A stretch of DNA of 8,162 bases from contig DATGSF010000034.1 in NCBI GenBank assembly GCA_035302865.1, positions 1 to 8,162 of the forward strand, given 5' to 3'. The DNA is from DATGSF01 sp035302865. GTDB taxonomy: Bacteria > Bacteroidota > Bacteroidia > Chitinophagales > Chitinophagaceae. A program made the position numbers and the translations under genes. This document shows positions 1-6,831 of this stretch, piece after piece. How positions within the stretch are numbered: the stretch's first letter is position 1; each line of letters begins with the position of its first letter. The notes beneath the pieces were generated by a model that worked only from the letters and a program-made list of their open reading frames with translations, ran no database searches and was not told the origin of the DNA.

Positions 1-1033
1 TAAAACAGTATTAATTCAAGAATTAATTAACAATATTGCAAAAGGACACGGAGGTCTTTCAGTATTTGCAGGTGTAGGTGAGCGTACTCGTGAAGGAAAT
101 GATTTAATGCGCGAGATGATTGAAGCGGGAATTGTTACTTATGGTGACAAGTTCATTGATAGTATGAATGCAGGAGGTTGGGATTTAGATACCGTTGATT
201 TAAAAGGATTAGAAGAATCTAAAGCAACTTTCGTATTCGGTCAAATGAATGAGCCACCGGGTGCACGTGCTAGAGTTGCTTTATCAGGTTTAACATTAGC
301 GGAATACTTCCGTGATGGAGATGGAACAGAGCAAGGTAGAGATATTTTATTTTTCGTAGATAATATTTTCCGTTTTACACAAGCAGGATCAGAGGTTTCT
401 GCGCTTTTAGGGCGTATGCCTTCTGCGGTAGGATATCAGCCTACACTTGCTACAGAAATGGGATTAATGCAAGAGCGTATTACATCAACTAAGAGTGGTT
501 CTATTACGTCTGTACAAGCTGTTTATGTACCAGCAGATGACTTAACGGATCCTGCTCCAGCGACTACTTTCGCACACTTAGATGCTACTACTGTATTATC
601 ACGTAAAATTGCGGATTTAGGTATTTATCCTGCAGTAGACCCTTTAGATTCAACGTCAAGAATATTGACTCCAGATATCGTAGGTAAAGAACACTATGAA
701 TGCGCTAACAGAGTAAAATATATTTTACAACGTTATAAAGAATTACAAGATATTATTGCTATTTTAGGAATGGATGAATTATCTGAAGAAGATAAGCTAG
801 TAGTTTCAAGAGCACGTCGTGTACAACGTTTCTTATCACAACCATTCCATGTAGCTGAACAATTTACGGGACTTCAAGGGGTTTTAGTTCCTTTAGAAGA
901 AACTATCCGTGGATTTAATATGATATTAGACGGTGAAGTAGATGAGTATCCTGAAGCAGCTTTCAACTTAGTAGGTACTATTGATGAAGCTATTGAAAAA
1001 GGAAAAAAATTATTAGCAGAAGCGGCTAAATAA
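1..1033 (+). CDS. atpD: F1Fo ATP synthase subunit beta (5'-truncated by window edge)
   Basis: This is the catalytic beta subunit of the F1 sector, which makes or hydrolyses ATP at the inner membrane. The reading frame is open from base 2 and encodes 343 residues here; roughly the first 150-160 residues lie outside the window. The first visible codon (bases 2-4) is the lysine of the Walker A motif, followed by T-V-L-I-Q. GERTREGND carries the catalytic glutamate and its neighbouring arginine, LFFVDNIFRF is the Walker B region, GIYPAVDPLDS carries the adenine-stacking tyrosine, and DELSEEDK is the C-terminal hinge motif. Arginine is encoded mostly by CGT, unlike the genes downstream, as expected for a highly expressed gene. 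atpC follows after 25 bases, so the two are surely cotranscribed. The identification is certain. Confidence 0.98.
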   Translation, partial: KTVLIQELINNIAKGHGGLSVFAGVGERTREGNDLMREMIEAGIVTYGDKFIDSMNAGGWDLDTVDLKGLEESKATFVFGQMNEPPGARARVALSGLTLAEYFRDGDGTEQGRDILFFVDNIFRFTQAGSEVSALLGRMPSAVGYQPTLATEMGLMQERITSTKSGSITSVQAVYVPADDLTDPAPATTFAHLDATTVLSRKIADLGIYPAVDPLDSTSRILTPDIVGKEHYECANRVKYILQRYKELQDIIAILGMDELSEEDKLVVSRARRVQRFLSQPFHVAEQFTGLQGVLVPLEETIRGFNMILDGEVDEYPEAAFNLVGTIDEAIEKGKKLLAEAAK

Positions 1034-1058
1034 TCATAGGATTTAAAAATAATAAAAA

Positions 1059-1322
1059 ATGCAATTAGACATTTTAAGTCCTGAACAAAATATTTATTCA
1101 GGAAAAGTATATGGAGTTCAACTTGCTGGAACCAATGGTTTATTTGAAATATTAGAAAACCATGCTCCTTTAGTGGCAGCTTTAGGTAAAGGTAAAATGA
1201 AAATAAAAATTGATAAAGCAGAGAATCAAGTCTTAGAATATGAAATCGAAGGCGGATTCGTAGAAACTTCTAACAATAAAACAACGGTATTATTAGAAGG
1301 AGCAAAGGAAATCAAAAAATAA
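1059..1322 (+). CDS. atpC: F1Fo ATP synthase subunit epsilon, short form
   Basis: This is the epsilon subunit of the F1 central stalk, which couples gamma rotation to the c-ring. The product has 87 residues. It opens with LDILSPEQNIYSGKVYGVQLAGTNG in two stretches, and the segment FEILENHAPLVAALGKGKM is the characteristic epsilon 'NHAPL' signature of the N-terminal beta-sandwich. Typical epsilon subunits have about 130-140 residues and add a C-terminal two-helix domain that can inhibit hydrolysis. Here the protein stops right after the beta-sandwich, and no frameshifted continuation is visible before the terminator. Short epsilon is known in Bacteroidota, so this is probably native rather than a truncation. 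It lies 25 bases after atpD and is the last gene of that transcript. Confidence 0.96.
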   Translation: MQLDILSPEQNIYSGKVYGVQLAGTNGLFEILENHAPLVAALGKGKMKIKIDKAENQVLEYEIEGGFVETSNNKTTVLLEGAKEIKK

Positions 1323-1344
1323 TTCCCTGCTAAAAACAATTCAA

Positions 1345-1376
1345 GAAAAGTCAATTCTACATAGAATTGACTTTTC
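1345..1376 (+). terminator. Intrinsic terminator after atpDC
   Basis: The arms GAAAAGTCAATTCT and AGAATTGACTTTTC form a perfect 14-bp stem with a four-base ACAT loop. The sequence following the stem is CTATTTTCT, a modest T tract. The hairpin lies 22 bases after the atpC stop and ahead of a putative bamD promoter, so it separates the ATP synthase transcript from the next unit. The stem is AT-rich, which is common in low-GC Bacteroidota. Confidence 0.85.
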
Positions 1377-1493
1377 CTATTTTCTAAAATAAACTAATTA
1401 TTAGCAATTCATACTATAAAATACTAATAATACGTTTATCAATTGAATAGATTATTCCATTCAAATTAGCGAAATAAAATTAAAAAAAATCAT

Positions 1494-1501
1494 TACTTTT
1501 G
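1494..1501 (+). promoter_or_regulatory. Putative bamD promoter -7 box
   Basis: TACTTTTG matches the Bacteroidota -7 consensus TAnnTTTG exactly. It ends six bases before the bamD ATG, so initiation here would leave almost no 5' leader. No convincing TTTG -33 element lies 19-21 bases upstream, which weakens the call. A weaker box, TACGTTTA at 1431-1438, could serve instead and would give a leader of roughly 65 bases. The rest of the 185-base gap between atpC and bamD holds the atpC terminator and AT-rich sequence with no visible gene. Confidence 0.5.
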
Positions 1502-1507
1502 TAATAC

Positions 1508-2317
1508 ATGAAAAAATATTATTCCATACTCAGCTTATTTATTGTTTTAATTCTGGCTTCTTGTAGCAAACATGAAAAAATTCTCAAAAGCACAGACTTA
1601 AATTATAAACTTACAAAAGCTAATGAGTATTTTGATAATGAGAAATGGTGGAAAGCCAATGAAGTATATGAGAGTTTAATGCCTGCTTTTCGAGGTACAC
1701 CAAATTACGAAGAGCTATATTATAGGTATTGTTATTCTCTTTATAATATGAAGGACTATCTCTCTGCATCTTATCAATTTAAAAGCTTTGTAGAACATTT
1801 CCCACGAAGCAAAAGAGTGGAAGAAATGCAATTTATGTATGCAAAATCCTTATTCTTAGATGCTCCAGACTATAAATTAGATCAAACAAGTACAAGGAAT
1901 GCAATTCGAGCTTTACAACAATATACAGCTTTATTTCCAGATTCGAAATACATTACTGAAGCATACAATCTTATAAATCAGGGCAGAGAGAAACTCAAGA
2001 AAAAAGACGAAGCTGCAGCACAATTATATTTTGATATGCAAAGATATAAGAATGCTGTTACAGCCTATGAAATTTTAACCTTGGACTATCCCGATGCTAA
2101 CAATGTAGATTATTATTATTATATGATGATTTTAAGTAGATTCGAATACGCAAAAGCCAGTAGAGAAAGAAGGCAGTTAGAGCGTTTTGAGGCAGTTTTA
2201 GAAAATATTAAAGATTTAAAAGATTATTTCCCAAATTCTACTTATATTGAGGAAAGCAAATCAATAGCAAATTATTCCAATAACAAAATTAAAGAATTAT
2301 CCAATGAGCACAAATAA
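1508..2317 (+). CDS. bamD: Outer membrane assembly lipoprotein BamD
   Basis: BamD is the essential lipoprotein partner of BamA in the beta-barrel assembly machine, facing the periplasm from the outer membrane. The 269-residue product starts with a lipoprotein signal peptide: M-K-K, a hydrophobic stretch, and the lipobox L-A-S-C with the acylated cysteine at residue 19. The remainder is a chain of TPR-like helical pairs. Visible repeat cores include ANEYFDNEKWWKANEVYESL, YYRYCYSLYNMKDYLSASYQF with FVEHFPRS, and YFDMQRYKNAVTAYEIL with LDYPDAN. The recurring 'F-P-x-S' ends between helices are typical of BamD (YfiO). The ATG at 1508 is chosen because no other Met precedes the lipobox. Its 3' end overlaps the omega gene by 14 bases, making it the head of the run that extends to the hydratase gene. 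Confidence 0.93.
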   Translation: MKKYYSILSLFIVLILASCSKHEKILKSTDLNYKLTKANEYFDNEKWWKANEVYESLMPAFRGTPNYEELYYRYCYSLYNMKDYLSASYQFKSFVEHFPRSKRVEEMQFMYAKSLFLDAPDYKLDQTSTRNAIRALQQYTALFPDSKYITEAYNLINQGREKLKKKDEAAAQLYFDMQRYKNAVTAYEILTLDYPDANNVDYYYYMMILSRFEYAKASRERRQLERFEAVLENIKDLKDYFPNSTYIEESKSIANYSNNKIKELSNEHK

Positions 2318-2633
2318 AAAATTAATCTCTACATTAAATCCATATTTAGAAACAAAAGATGTAGATAGTTTTAGAAAAATAACAGGCAACACTTATTTAG
2401 GTGTAGCTATAGCTTCAAAAAGAGCAGAGCAAATTAATGTTTCTATGAAAGAAGAACTACATCAAAAATTAGATGACTTTGCTAATCACACAGATTCTCT
2501 TGAGGAAATACATGAAAATAGAGAGCAAATAGAAATTTCTAAATTTTATGAAAGAATGGCAAACCCAGCTTTGCAAGCTCTGAATGAATTAGAGGAAGAT
2601 AAAATCTATTATAGATTAAAGGATGAAGAATAA
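2304..2633 (+). CDS. rpoZ: RNA polymerase subunit omega, Bacteroidota Rpb6-like
   Basis: This is the small subunit that helps fold and hold the beta' subunit in RNA polymerase. The 109-residue protein carries a segment near residues 27-45, GNTYLGVAIASKRAEQIN, that corresponds to the omega/Rpb6 core where N-x-Y and the R-A-x-Q-I motif contact beta'. The following acidic helical part, DSLEEIHENREQIEISKFYE, and the closing KIYYR are familiar from omega proteins of this phylum. The start ATG at 2304 lies inside the bamD 3' end (14-base overlap), and the gene's own stop is overlapped by coaBC (11 bases), so expression is probably translationally coupled. From memory, placement between bamD and coaBC is the common Bacteroidota arrangement. 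Confidence 0.9.
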   Translation: MSTNKKLISTLNPYLETKDVDSFRKITGNTYLGVAIASKRAEQINVSMKEELHQKLDDFANHTDSLEEIHENREQIEISKFYERMANPALQALNELEEDKIYYRLKDEE

Positions 2634-3837
2634 GAAATTTCAAAATAAAAAAATACTAGTGGGGATTACAGGAAGCATTGCAGCTTACAAACTTCCCCAC
2701 TTTGTGCGTTTACTTATAAAAGAAGGTGCTGAAGTAAAAGTTATAGCAAGTAAATCAGCACTTGATTTGGTAAGCTCTGTTAGCCTATCTACAGTTGCTA
2801 AAAATCCTGTTCTTTCTGATATTAATGATTCCACACAATGGAATAATCATGTTGCATTAGCATTATGGGCTGATATATTTATAATCGCACCACTTACTGC
2901 TAATACTTTAGCAAAATTTGCATACGGTTTATGTGATAATTTATTAACTGCTGTTTACTTATCTGCAAAATGTCCCATTTATTTTGCTCCAGCAATGGAT
3001 CTAGATATGTGGAAACATCCTAGCACTCAAAAAAATATTAATACTCTTCTTTCTTATGGAAACCATTTAATACCTGTTGCCTCTGGTGAATTAGCAAGTG
3101 GATTAATAGGCCCTGGTAGAATGGCAGAACCTGAAGAAATAAGAGATTTTATATATAAGCACTTGCAAGAACAACAGCAAAGCCTCCCTTACAAAAGAGC
3201 CGTAATCACTGCTGGTCCAACTTATGAAAAATTGGACCCAGTACGCTTTATAGGTAATTTCTCTTCAGGAAAAATGGGCATAGCCTTTGCTAAGTATTTA
3301 GCAAAAAATGGCGTGCAAGTAGAATTAATACTAGGTCCAAGTAAGGAAAAAGTACAAAACAAAAATATTTCAGTGCATCATGTTATTTCAGCAGATGATA
3401 TGATGGAAAAAGTACAAAGTTTTATGCATAATGCAGATTTGTTTATAATGGCTGCTGCAGTTTCAGATTATAAACCCAGAGATTACTCCACAGAAAAAAT
3501 AAAAAAACAAGATAAAGAAAAGGATGATTTTACAATAAAACTTATAAAAAATCCGGATATTCTTGCTTATGTTGGAGAACATAAAAAAGAAAATCAAACA
3601 GTTATTGGTTTTGCATTAGAAACAGAAAACGAATTGGAAAATGCTAAAAAGAAATTAGATAAAAAGAAAGCTGATTTTATACTGTTAAATTCACTAAGTG
3701 ATACTGGCGCGGGATTTGGAACTGATACGAATAAAGTAACTATTTTATCTAAAAAATATCCAGAAAAAGCTTTACCTTTAATAAGTAAAGATGAAATACC
3801 AAGTTATGTTATGCAATTCATACAAAATCCAAAATAA
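2623..3837 (+). CDS. coaBC: Bifunctional phosphopantothenoylcysteine decarboxylase/synthetase
   Basis: CoaBC makes 4'-phosphopantetheine for coenzyme A: CoaB joins phosphopantothenate to cysteine using CTP, and CoaC decarboxylates the product with FMN. The protein has 404 residues. The N-terminal CoaC half (about 9-175) shows the flavin-binding GITGSIAAYK, the catalytic histidine H76 in NNHVALALWAD, the APLTANTLAK loop, PAMDLDMW (123-130) and GELASGLIGPGRMAEP. The C-terminal CoaB half (about 190-400) shows TAGPTYEKLDPVRFIGNFSSGKMG, AAAVSDYKP, the EKIKK lysine motif, GFALETE and the GAGFGTDTNKV segment. Two canonical CoaC positions differ: Asp126 where PxMNxxMW has Asn, and Ser159 where E. coli has the active-site Cys of the ACG motif. 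I recall the same motifs in other Bacteroidota, so the enzyme is probably functional. It overlaps the genes on both sides. Confidence 0.97.
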   Translation: MKNKKFQNKKILVGITGSIAAYKLPHFVRLLIKEGAEVKVIASKSALDLVSSVSLSTVAKNPVLSDINDSTQWNNHVALALWADIFIIAPLTANTLAKFAYGLCDNLLTAVYLSAKCPIYFAPAMDLDMWKHPSTQKNINTLLSYGNHLIPVASGELASGLIGPGRMAEPEEIRDFIYKHLQEQQQSLPYKRAVITAGPTYEKLDPVRFIGNFSSGKMGIAFAKYLAKNGVQVELILGPSKEKVQNKNISVHHVISADDMMEKVQSFMHNADLFIMAAAVSDYKPRDYSTEKIKKQDKEKDDFTIKLIKNPDILAYVGEHKKENQTVIGFALETENELENAKKKLDKKKADFILLNSLSDTGAGFGTDTNKVTILSKKYPEKALPLISKDEIPSYVMQFIQNPK

Positions 3838-4762
3838 AATAGGGAGCATTACAACCTTTATGCTCTTATTTCTACTTGTATTTTCAATAAAACTTAAGGC
3901 ACAAGACATTAGAGGAAATGTGGAAGTAACCGCACATAGAATACAAGGAATTGATAATAGTGTATTTAAAGATTTAGAGACAAACCTAAATGCATTTATT
4001 AACAATCATAAATGGACAGATGAGGATTTTGCACCCGATGAAAGAATAGAATGTAACTACCACATTGTAATAAATGAAATGACGGAAAAAAATGTATTTC
4101 GCGGTACATTATCCATTCAAGCCTCAAGACCTGTATATAATACAAATTACAAATCACCCACCTTTACCATACAAGATTCAGAAATAAAATTCTATTACGA
4201 AAGCTCTACAGTATTACAGTTTTCTGATAATGATGTAGCTGGAACCAATGCTTTAATATCTAATTTAACAGCATTAGTAGCATATTATACTTATATTGTT
4301 ATAGGTTTTGATTATGATTCATTTGAATTAAATGGAGGAGAGAAATACTTCAGAAAGGCGGAAAACGTTGTGTTAAATGCACCAAAAGATCAGGATAACA
4401 TTCCTGGATGGGAGGCAAAAGGCACCCAAGGAAGAAATAGGCATGCTTTAATTAATCAAATATTAAATCCAAGATATAAAGATTTTAGGGAAATGTGGTA
4501 TAATTATCATAGAAAAGGACTAGATGAAATGCTTCAAGATCCTGAAGGCGCAGTAAACAATATTTTAAAAATAGTTCCTGAGTTAAAAAATCTTGCTCGT
4601 AGCAATACTGGTTCTTATTTAATGCAAATATATTTTACTACCAAAGCAGATGAATGGGTTAATTTTTTAAATAAAGCTCCTCAAGAAGAAAAACAAAAAT
4701 TAGTTCAAGATTTTATGCAAATGGATGTGAGCAATTCTAATAAATATAGAAGAGTACGATAA
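3791..4762 (+). CDS. porD: DUF4835 family protein, probable T9SS protein PorD
   Basis: This exported protein belongs to the DUF4835 family, which current annotation links to the type IX secretion system as PorD; its exact role is not settled. The hydrophobic stretch TTFMLLFLLVFSIKLKAQ at residues 21-38 forms a signal peptide with probable cleavage after A37. There is no lipobox, so a soluble periplasmic protein is expected. Family features are the N-terminal block NAFINNHKWTDEDFAPDERIECN, the repeated short beta strands after it, the central segment ending FDYDSFELNGGEKYFRKAE, and a helical C-terminal domain from about residue 240. The start is uncertain. ATG 3791 gives a long n-region and a 47-base overlap with coaBC; ATG 3806 is equally plausible, while ATG 3860 leaves no n-region. 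The downstream gene begins inside this gene's stop codon. Confidence 0.82.
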   Translation: MKYQVMLCNSYKIQNKIGSITTFMLLFLLVFSIKLKAQDIRGNVEVTAHRIQGIDNSVFKDLETNLNAFINNHKWTDEDFAPDERIECNYHIVINEMTEKNVFRGTLSIQASRPVYNTNYKSPTFTIQDSEIKFYYESSTVLQFSDNDVAGTNALISNLTALVAYYTYIVIGFDYDSFELNGGEKYFRKAENVVLNAPKDQDNIPGWEAKGTQGRNRHALINQILNPRYKDFREMWYNYHRKGLDEMLQDPEGAVNNILKIVPELKNLARSNTGSYLMQIYFTTKADEWVNFLNKAPQEEKQKLVQDFMQMDVSNSNKYRRVR

Positions 4763-5313
4763 TGAGTATTTACAAAAATAGTAGCTATATAATTATTTGC
4801 ATTTTGTTGTTTTTTACTGCATGTAGAAAAACCAAAGATGGAGAGTTAATTCCTCCTATTACAACAGAGGAAATGGGAATTATATTATTAGAATTACAAT
4901 TCGCAGAAATGAAAAGTATTGGAAATTTCTCCGATAGTTTATTATTAGACAATAAAAAAAAGCAAGAAAGAAATTTCGATAGTCTAGCATATTATTATCA
5001 AGAAATTTTAGAAAGACATGACATAGATTTTAAATTATTTAAAGAATATATGTCCTGGTATAAAAACAATGCAAAGTTTTTAGATTCAGCTTTGCATTAT
5101 GCAGTAAATAAAATGGAAGAAATTTATATAGATGATTTATCAGATGAAGAAAAGGATTTTGAAGAATTTAAGATGGAAAACAATTTAAAAGCTAAGGATA
5201 TAGAAGATTTACAGAACAGCTTACCTCCAATGCTTAAAAAAGCACCGGAATTTGAGCAAGAAAATCAAGAGGCAACAGAAATATTAAACAAAGCAGAAAA
5301 AGAAATAGAATAA
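4762..5313 (+). CDS. DUF4296-type lipoprotein of unknown function
   Basis: I recognise this as a likely DUF4296 family lipoprotein, but no function is known to me. The 183-residue product has a lipoprotein signal peptide with F-T-A-C and a cysteine at residue 21. The family's pattern follows: PPITTEEMGIILLELQFAEM at about 31-50, then LAYYYQEILERHDIDFKLFKEYMSWYKNN in two stretches at about 75-104, where 'F-x-x-x-M-x-W-Y' matches the usual second helix pair. The C-terminal 60 residues are strongly charged and acid-rich (DDLSDEEKDFEEFK and beyond), probably helical or coiled, and longer than I expect for the family. It begins at an ATG overlapping the last base of the upstream stop (TAATG), so translation is very likely coupled. 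Its place between a PorD-like gene and gldD suggests an envelope role linked to secretion or gliding; that is inference. Confidence 0.75.
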   Translation: MSIYKNSSYIIICILLFFTACRKTKDGELIPPITTEEMGIILLELQFAEMKSIGNFSDSLLLDNKKKQERNFDSLAYYYQEILERHDIDFKLFKEYMSWYKNNAKFLDSALHYAVNKMEEIYIDDLSDEEKDFEEFKMENNLKAKDIEDLQNSLPPMLKKAPEFEQENQEATEILNKAEKEIE

Positions 5314-5318
5314 AAGTT

Positions 5319-5918
5319 ATGAATGCATTTTATAGAAGTCTTATAATCATTTTATCTTCTTGTATGTTATTTATATCATGCAGACCAAATGTAGCTACTC
5401 CAAAACCTAGGGGTTATGCGCGTATAGACTTTCCTGAGAATAAAAACTACATACCATTTGATAATCCAGATTTTCCTTATAGTTTTTTATATGCAGATAT
5501 AGCTAAAATTTCACAAGACACGCAATTAGTTAAGGAAGAAAACAGTCCTTATTGGTTAAATATTGATTTTCCAAGCTATAATGCAACTATTTATTTAAGT
5601 TATAAAGAAATAAAGGAAGAACAGAGTTTTGACCAATTGCTAGACGAATCTTTTAGGCTAAGTTATAAGCATGATATTAAAGCAGATTTTATACATACTC
5701 CCGATTTTATAACTGAAAATGGACTATTAGGAATTTATTATGAAGTCGGTGGTAATACTGCTTCTAATTACCAATTCATGCTTTCTGATACAACGAAGCA
5801 TTTTTTACGCGGTGCTTTATATTTTGATGTAACCCCAAATGTAGATAGTATAAGACCAGTATTAAATTATTTAAAGGAAGACATGGAAATATTAATAGAA
5901 TCCATGAAGTTTTATTAA
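5319..5918 (+). CDS. gldD: Gliding motility lipoprotein GldD
   Basis: GldD is a lipoprotein required for gliding motility in Flavobacterium johnsoniae; its exact mechanism is unknown, and it also occurs in non-gliding relatives. The 199-residue protein has a lipoprotein signal peptide. C21 (F-I-S-C) is the likely acylation site, since C15 (L-S-S-C) lies inside the hydrophobic core. The GldD signature follows: PKPRGYARIDFPE at residues 28-40, PYSFLYADIAKI, YWLNIDFPSYNATIYLSYKE around 85-105, and the C-terminal DTTKHFLRGALYFDVTPNVDSIRPV in two stretches. These match the family from end to end. The gene starts five bases after the DUF4296 stop. gldE, its usual neighbour, is not in the window. 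Confidence 0.92.
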   Translation: MNAFYRSLIIILSSCMLFISCRPNVATPKPRGYARIDFPENKNYIPFDNPDFPYSFLYADIAKISQDTQLVKEENSPYWLNIDFPSYNATIYLSYKEIKEEQSFDQLLDESFRLSYKHDIKADFIHTPDFITENGLLGIYYEVGGNTASNYQFMLSDTTKHFLRGALYFDVTPNVDSIRPVLNYLKEDMEILIESMKFY

Positions 5919-5939
5919 TTTTAAAAAAATAAAAAATAT

Positions 5940-6731
5940 ATGAGTTATTTATCATTACCAACTGTATTAACTGAATTAGAAAATGGAATTTTAATTATAA
6001 CTATTAACCGTCCTGATAAAATGAATGCATTAAATAAGGATGTAATCACGGATTTAGGAAAAGCGTTAGAAGCAGTTTATACTCAAGAGGAAATAAAAGG
6101 TGCAATTATAACAGGTGCTGGTGATAAAGCATTTGTAGCTGGTGCAGATATATCAGAGTTTGAAGGATTAGACGATAATCAAGGAGCGTCTTTAGCACAA
6201 AGAGGAGCTGATTTGGTATTTAACAAAATCGAAAATGCGCCTAAACCAATTATTGCTGCTGTAAATGGTTTTGCACTTGGAGGCGGGTGCGAATTAGCAA
6301 TGGCATGTCATTTTAGAACTGCCTCTGAAAATGCACAATTTGGGCAACCTGAAGTAAATCTAGGACTAATTCCAGGATATGGAGGCACACAAAGATTAGT
6401 ACAATTAATTGGAAAAGGACGTGCAATGGAATTATTAATTAGTGCTAAAATGATAAAAGCAAAACAAGCCGAAGCTTGGGGTTTAACTAATTATGTTTTC
6501 TCTTCACAAGATTTATTAAAAGAGACTAAATCAATATTAGAAAACATCTTAAGTAAAGCACCCATTGCAATTAAACATATAATTTCCTTAGTTAATGAGG
6601 CAGCAACTGTTTCCTCAAAAGGCTTTGAGGATGAAATTGAAAAATTCGGTGCTTGTTTTGAAACTGAGGATAAAAAAGAAGGTACTAAAGCGTTTATGGA
6701 AAAGCGTAAAGCAAACTTTATTGGAAAATAA
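5940..6731 (+). CDS. Enoyl-CoA hydratase/isomerase family protein (crotonase)
   Basis: This 263-residue protein is a complete crotonase-fold enzyme that most likely adds water to trans-2-enoyl-CoA in the cytoplasm (fatty acid or butyrate-type metabolism). The CoA-binding segment AFVAGADISEF lies at 64-74. GFALGGGCELAMAC at 110-123 forms the oxyanion hole and carries E118, and QPEVNLGLIPGYGGTQRL carries E138; these correspond to the two catalytic glutamates (E144 and E164) of rat mitochondrial hydratase. Having both favours hydratase over isomerase activity. Length is typical. The substrate range cannot be read from sequence. It follows gldD by 21 AT-rich bases with no clear terminator or promoter between, so it may be the last gene of the upstream run, although its function is unrelated. 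Confidence 0.93.
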   Translation: MSYLSLPTVLTELENGILIITINRPDKMNALNKDVITDLGKALEAVYTQEEIKGAIITGAGDKAFVAGADISEFEGLDDNQGASLAQRGADLVFNKIENAPKPIIAAVNGFALGGGCELAMACHFRTASENAQFGQPEVNLGLIPGYGGTQRLVQLIGKGRAMELLISAKMIKAKQAEAWGLTNYVFSSQDLLKETKSILENILSKAPIAIKHIISLVNEAATVSSKGFEDEIEKFGACFETEDKKEGTKAFMEKRKANFIGK

Positions 6732-6753
6732 AGTATAGAATTTTCATAAAACA

Positions 6754-6784
6754 TTTGAATTAATCCAGCATTTTATTATTTTAG
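6754..6784 (+). promoter_or_regulatory. Putative promoter of the Asp-box lipoprotein gene
   Basis: TTTG at 6754-6757 is followed, after 19 bases, by TATTTTAG at 6777-6784. This matches the Bacteroidota -33/-7 arrangement with one mismatch from TAnnTTTG. Initiation would fall near 6788-6792, leaving a leader of about 40 bases before the ATG at 6832. The 100-base gap between the hydratase gene and this gene shows no strong terminator hairpin, so read-through from upstream remains possible. Confidence 0.5.
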
Positions 6785-6831
6785 CAATCTACCAGAGTTT
6801 GGTAATTAGAAATTTATTAAATCAAAATCAT

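Noticed and set aside
1323..1507. Riboswitch or small RNA in the atpC-bamD gap
   Set aside because: Apart from the terminator hairpin, no structured or conserved motif is recognisable in this AT-rich stretch.
3778..4005. Minus-strand reading frame of 75 codons across the coaBC/PorD-like junction
   Set aside because: It lies opposite two well-supported genes, has no recognisable domain and no promoter, and looks like a chance frame.
5911..5925. Promoter before the hydratase gene (TAATTTTA)
   Set aside because: The box lacks the final G and has no TTTG at the right distance upstream; such sequences are common by chance at this base composition.
5776..5961. Minus-strand reading frame opposite the gldD 3' end
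   Set aside because: It is short, AT-driven in composition and antisense to a conserved gene.
6491..6754. Minus-strand reading frame of 87 codons opposite the hydratase 3' end
   Set aside because: It is fully antisense to conserved crotonase coding sequence and its product resembles nothing I know.
6799..6831. Upstream TTG start for the Asp-box lipoprotein
   Set aside because: It would put eleven extra residues before a complete lipoprotein signal peptide that starts naturally at ATG 6832.
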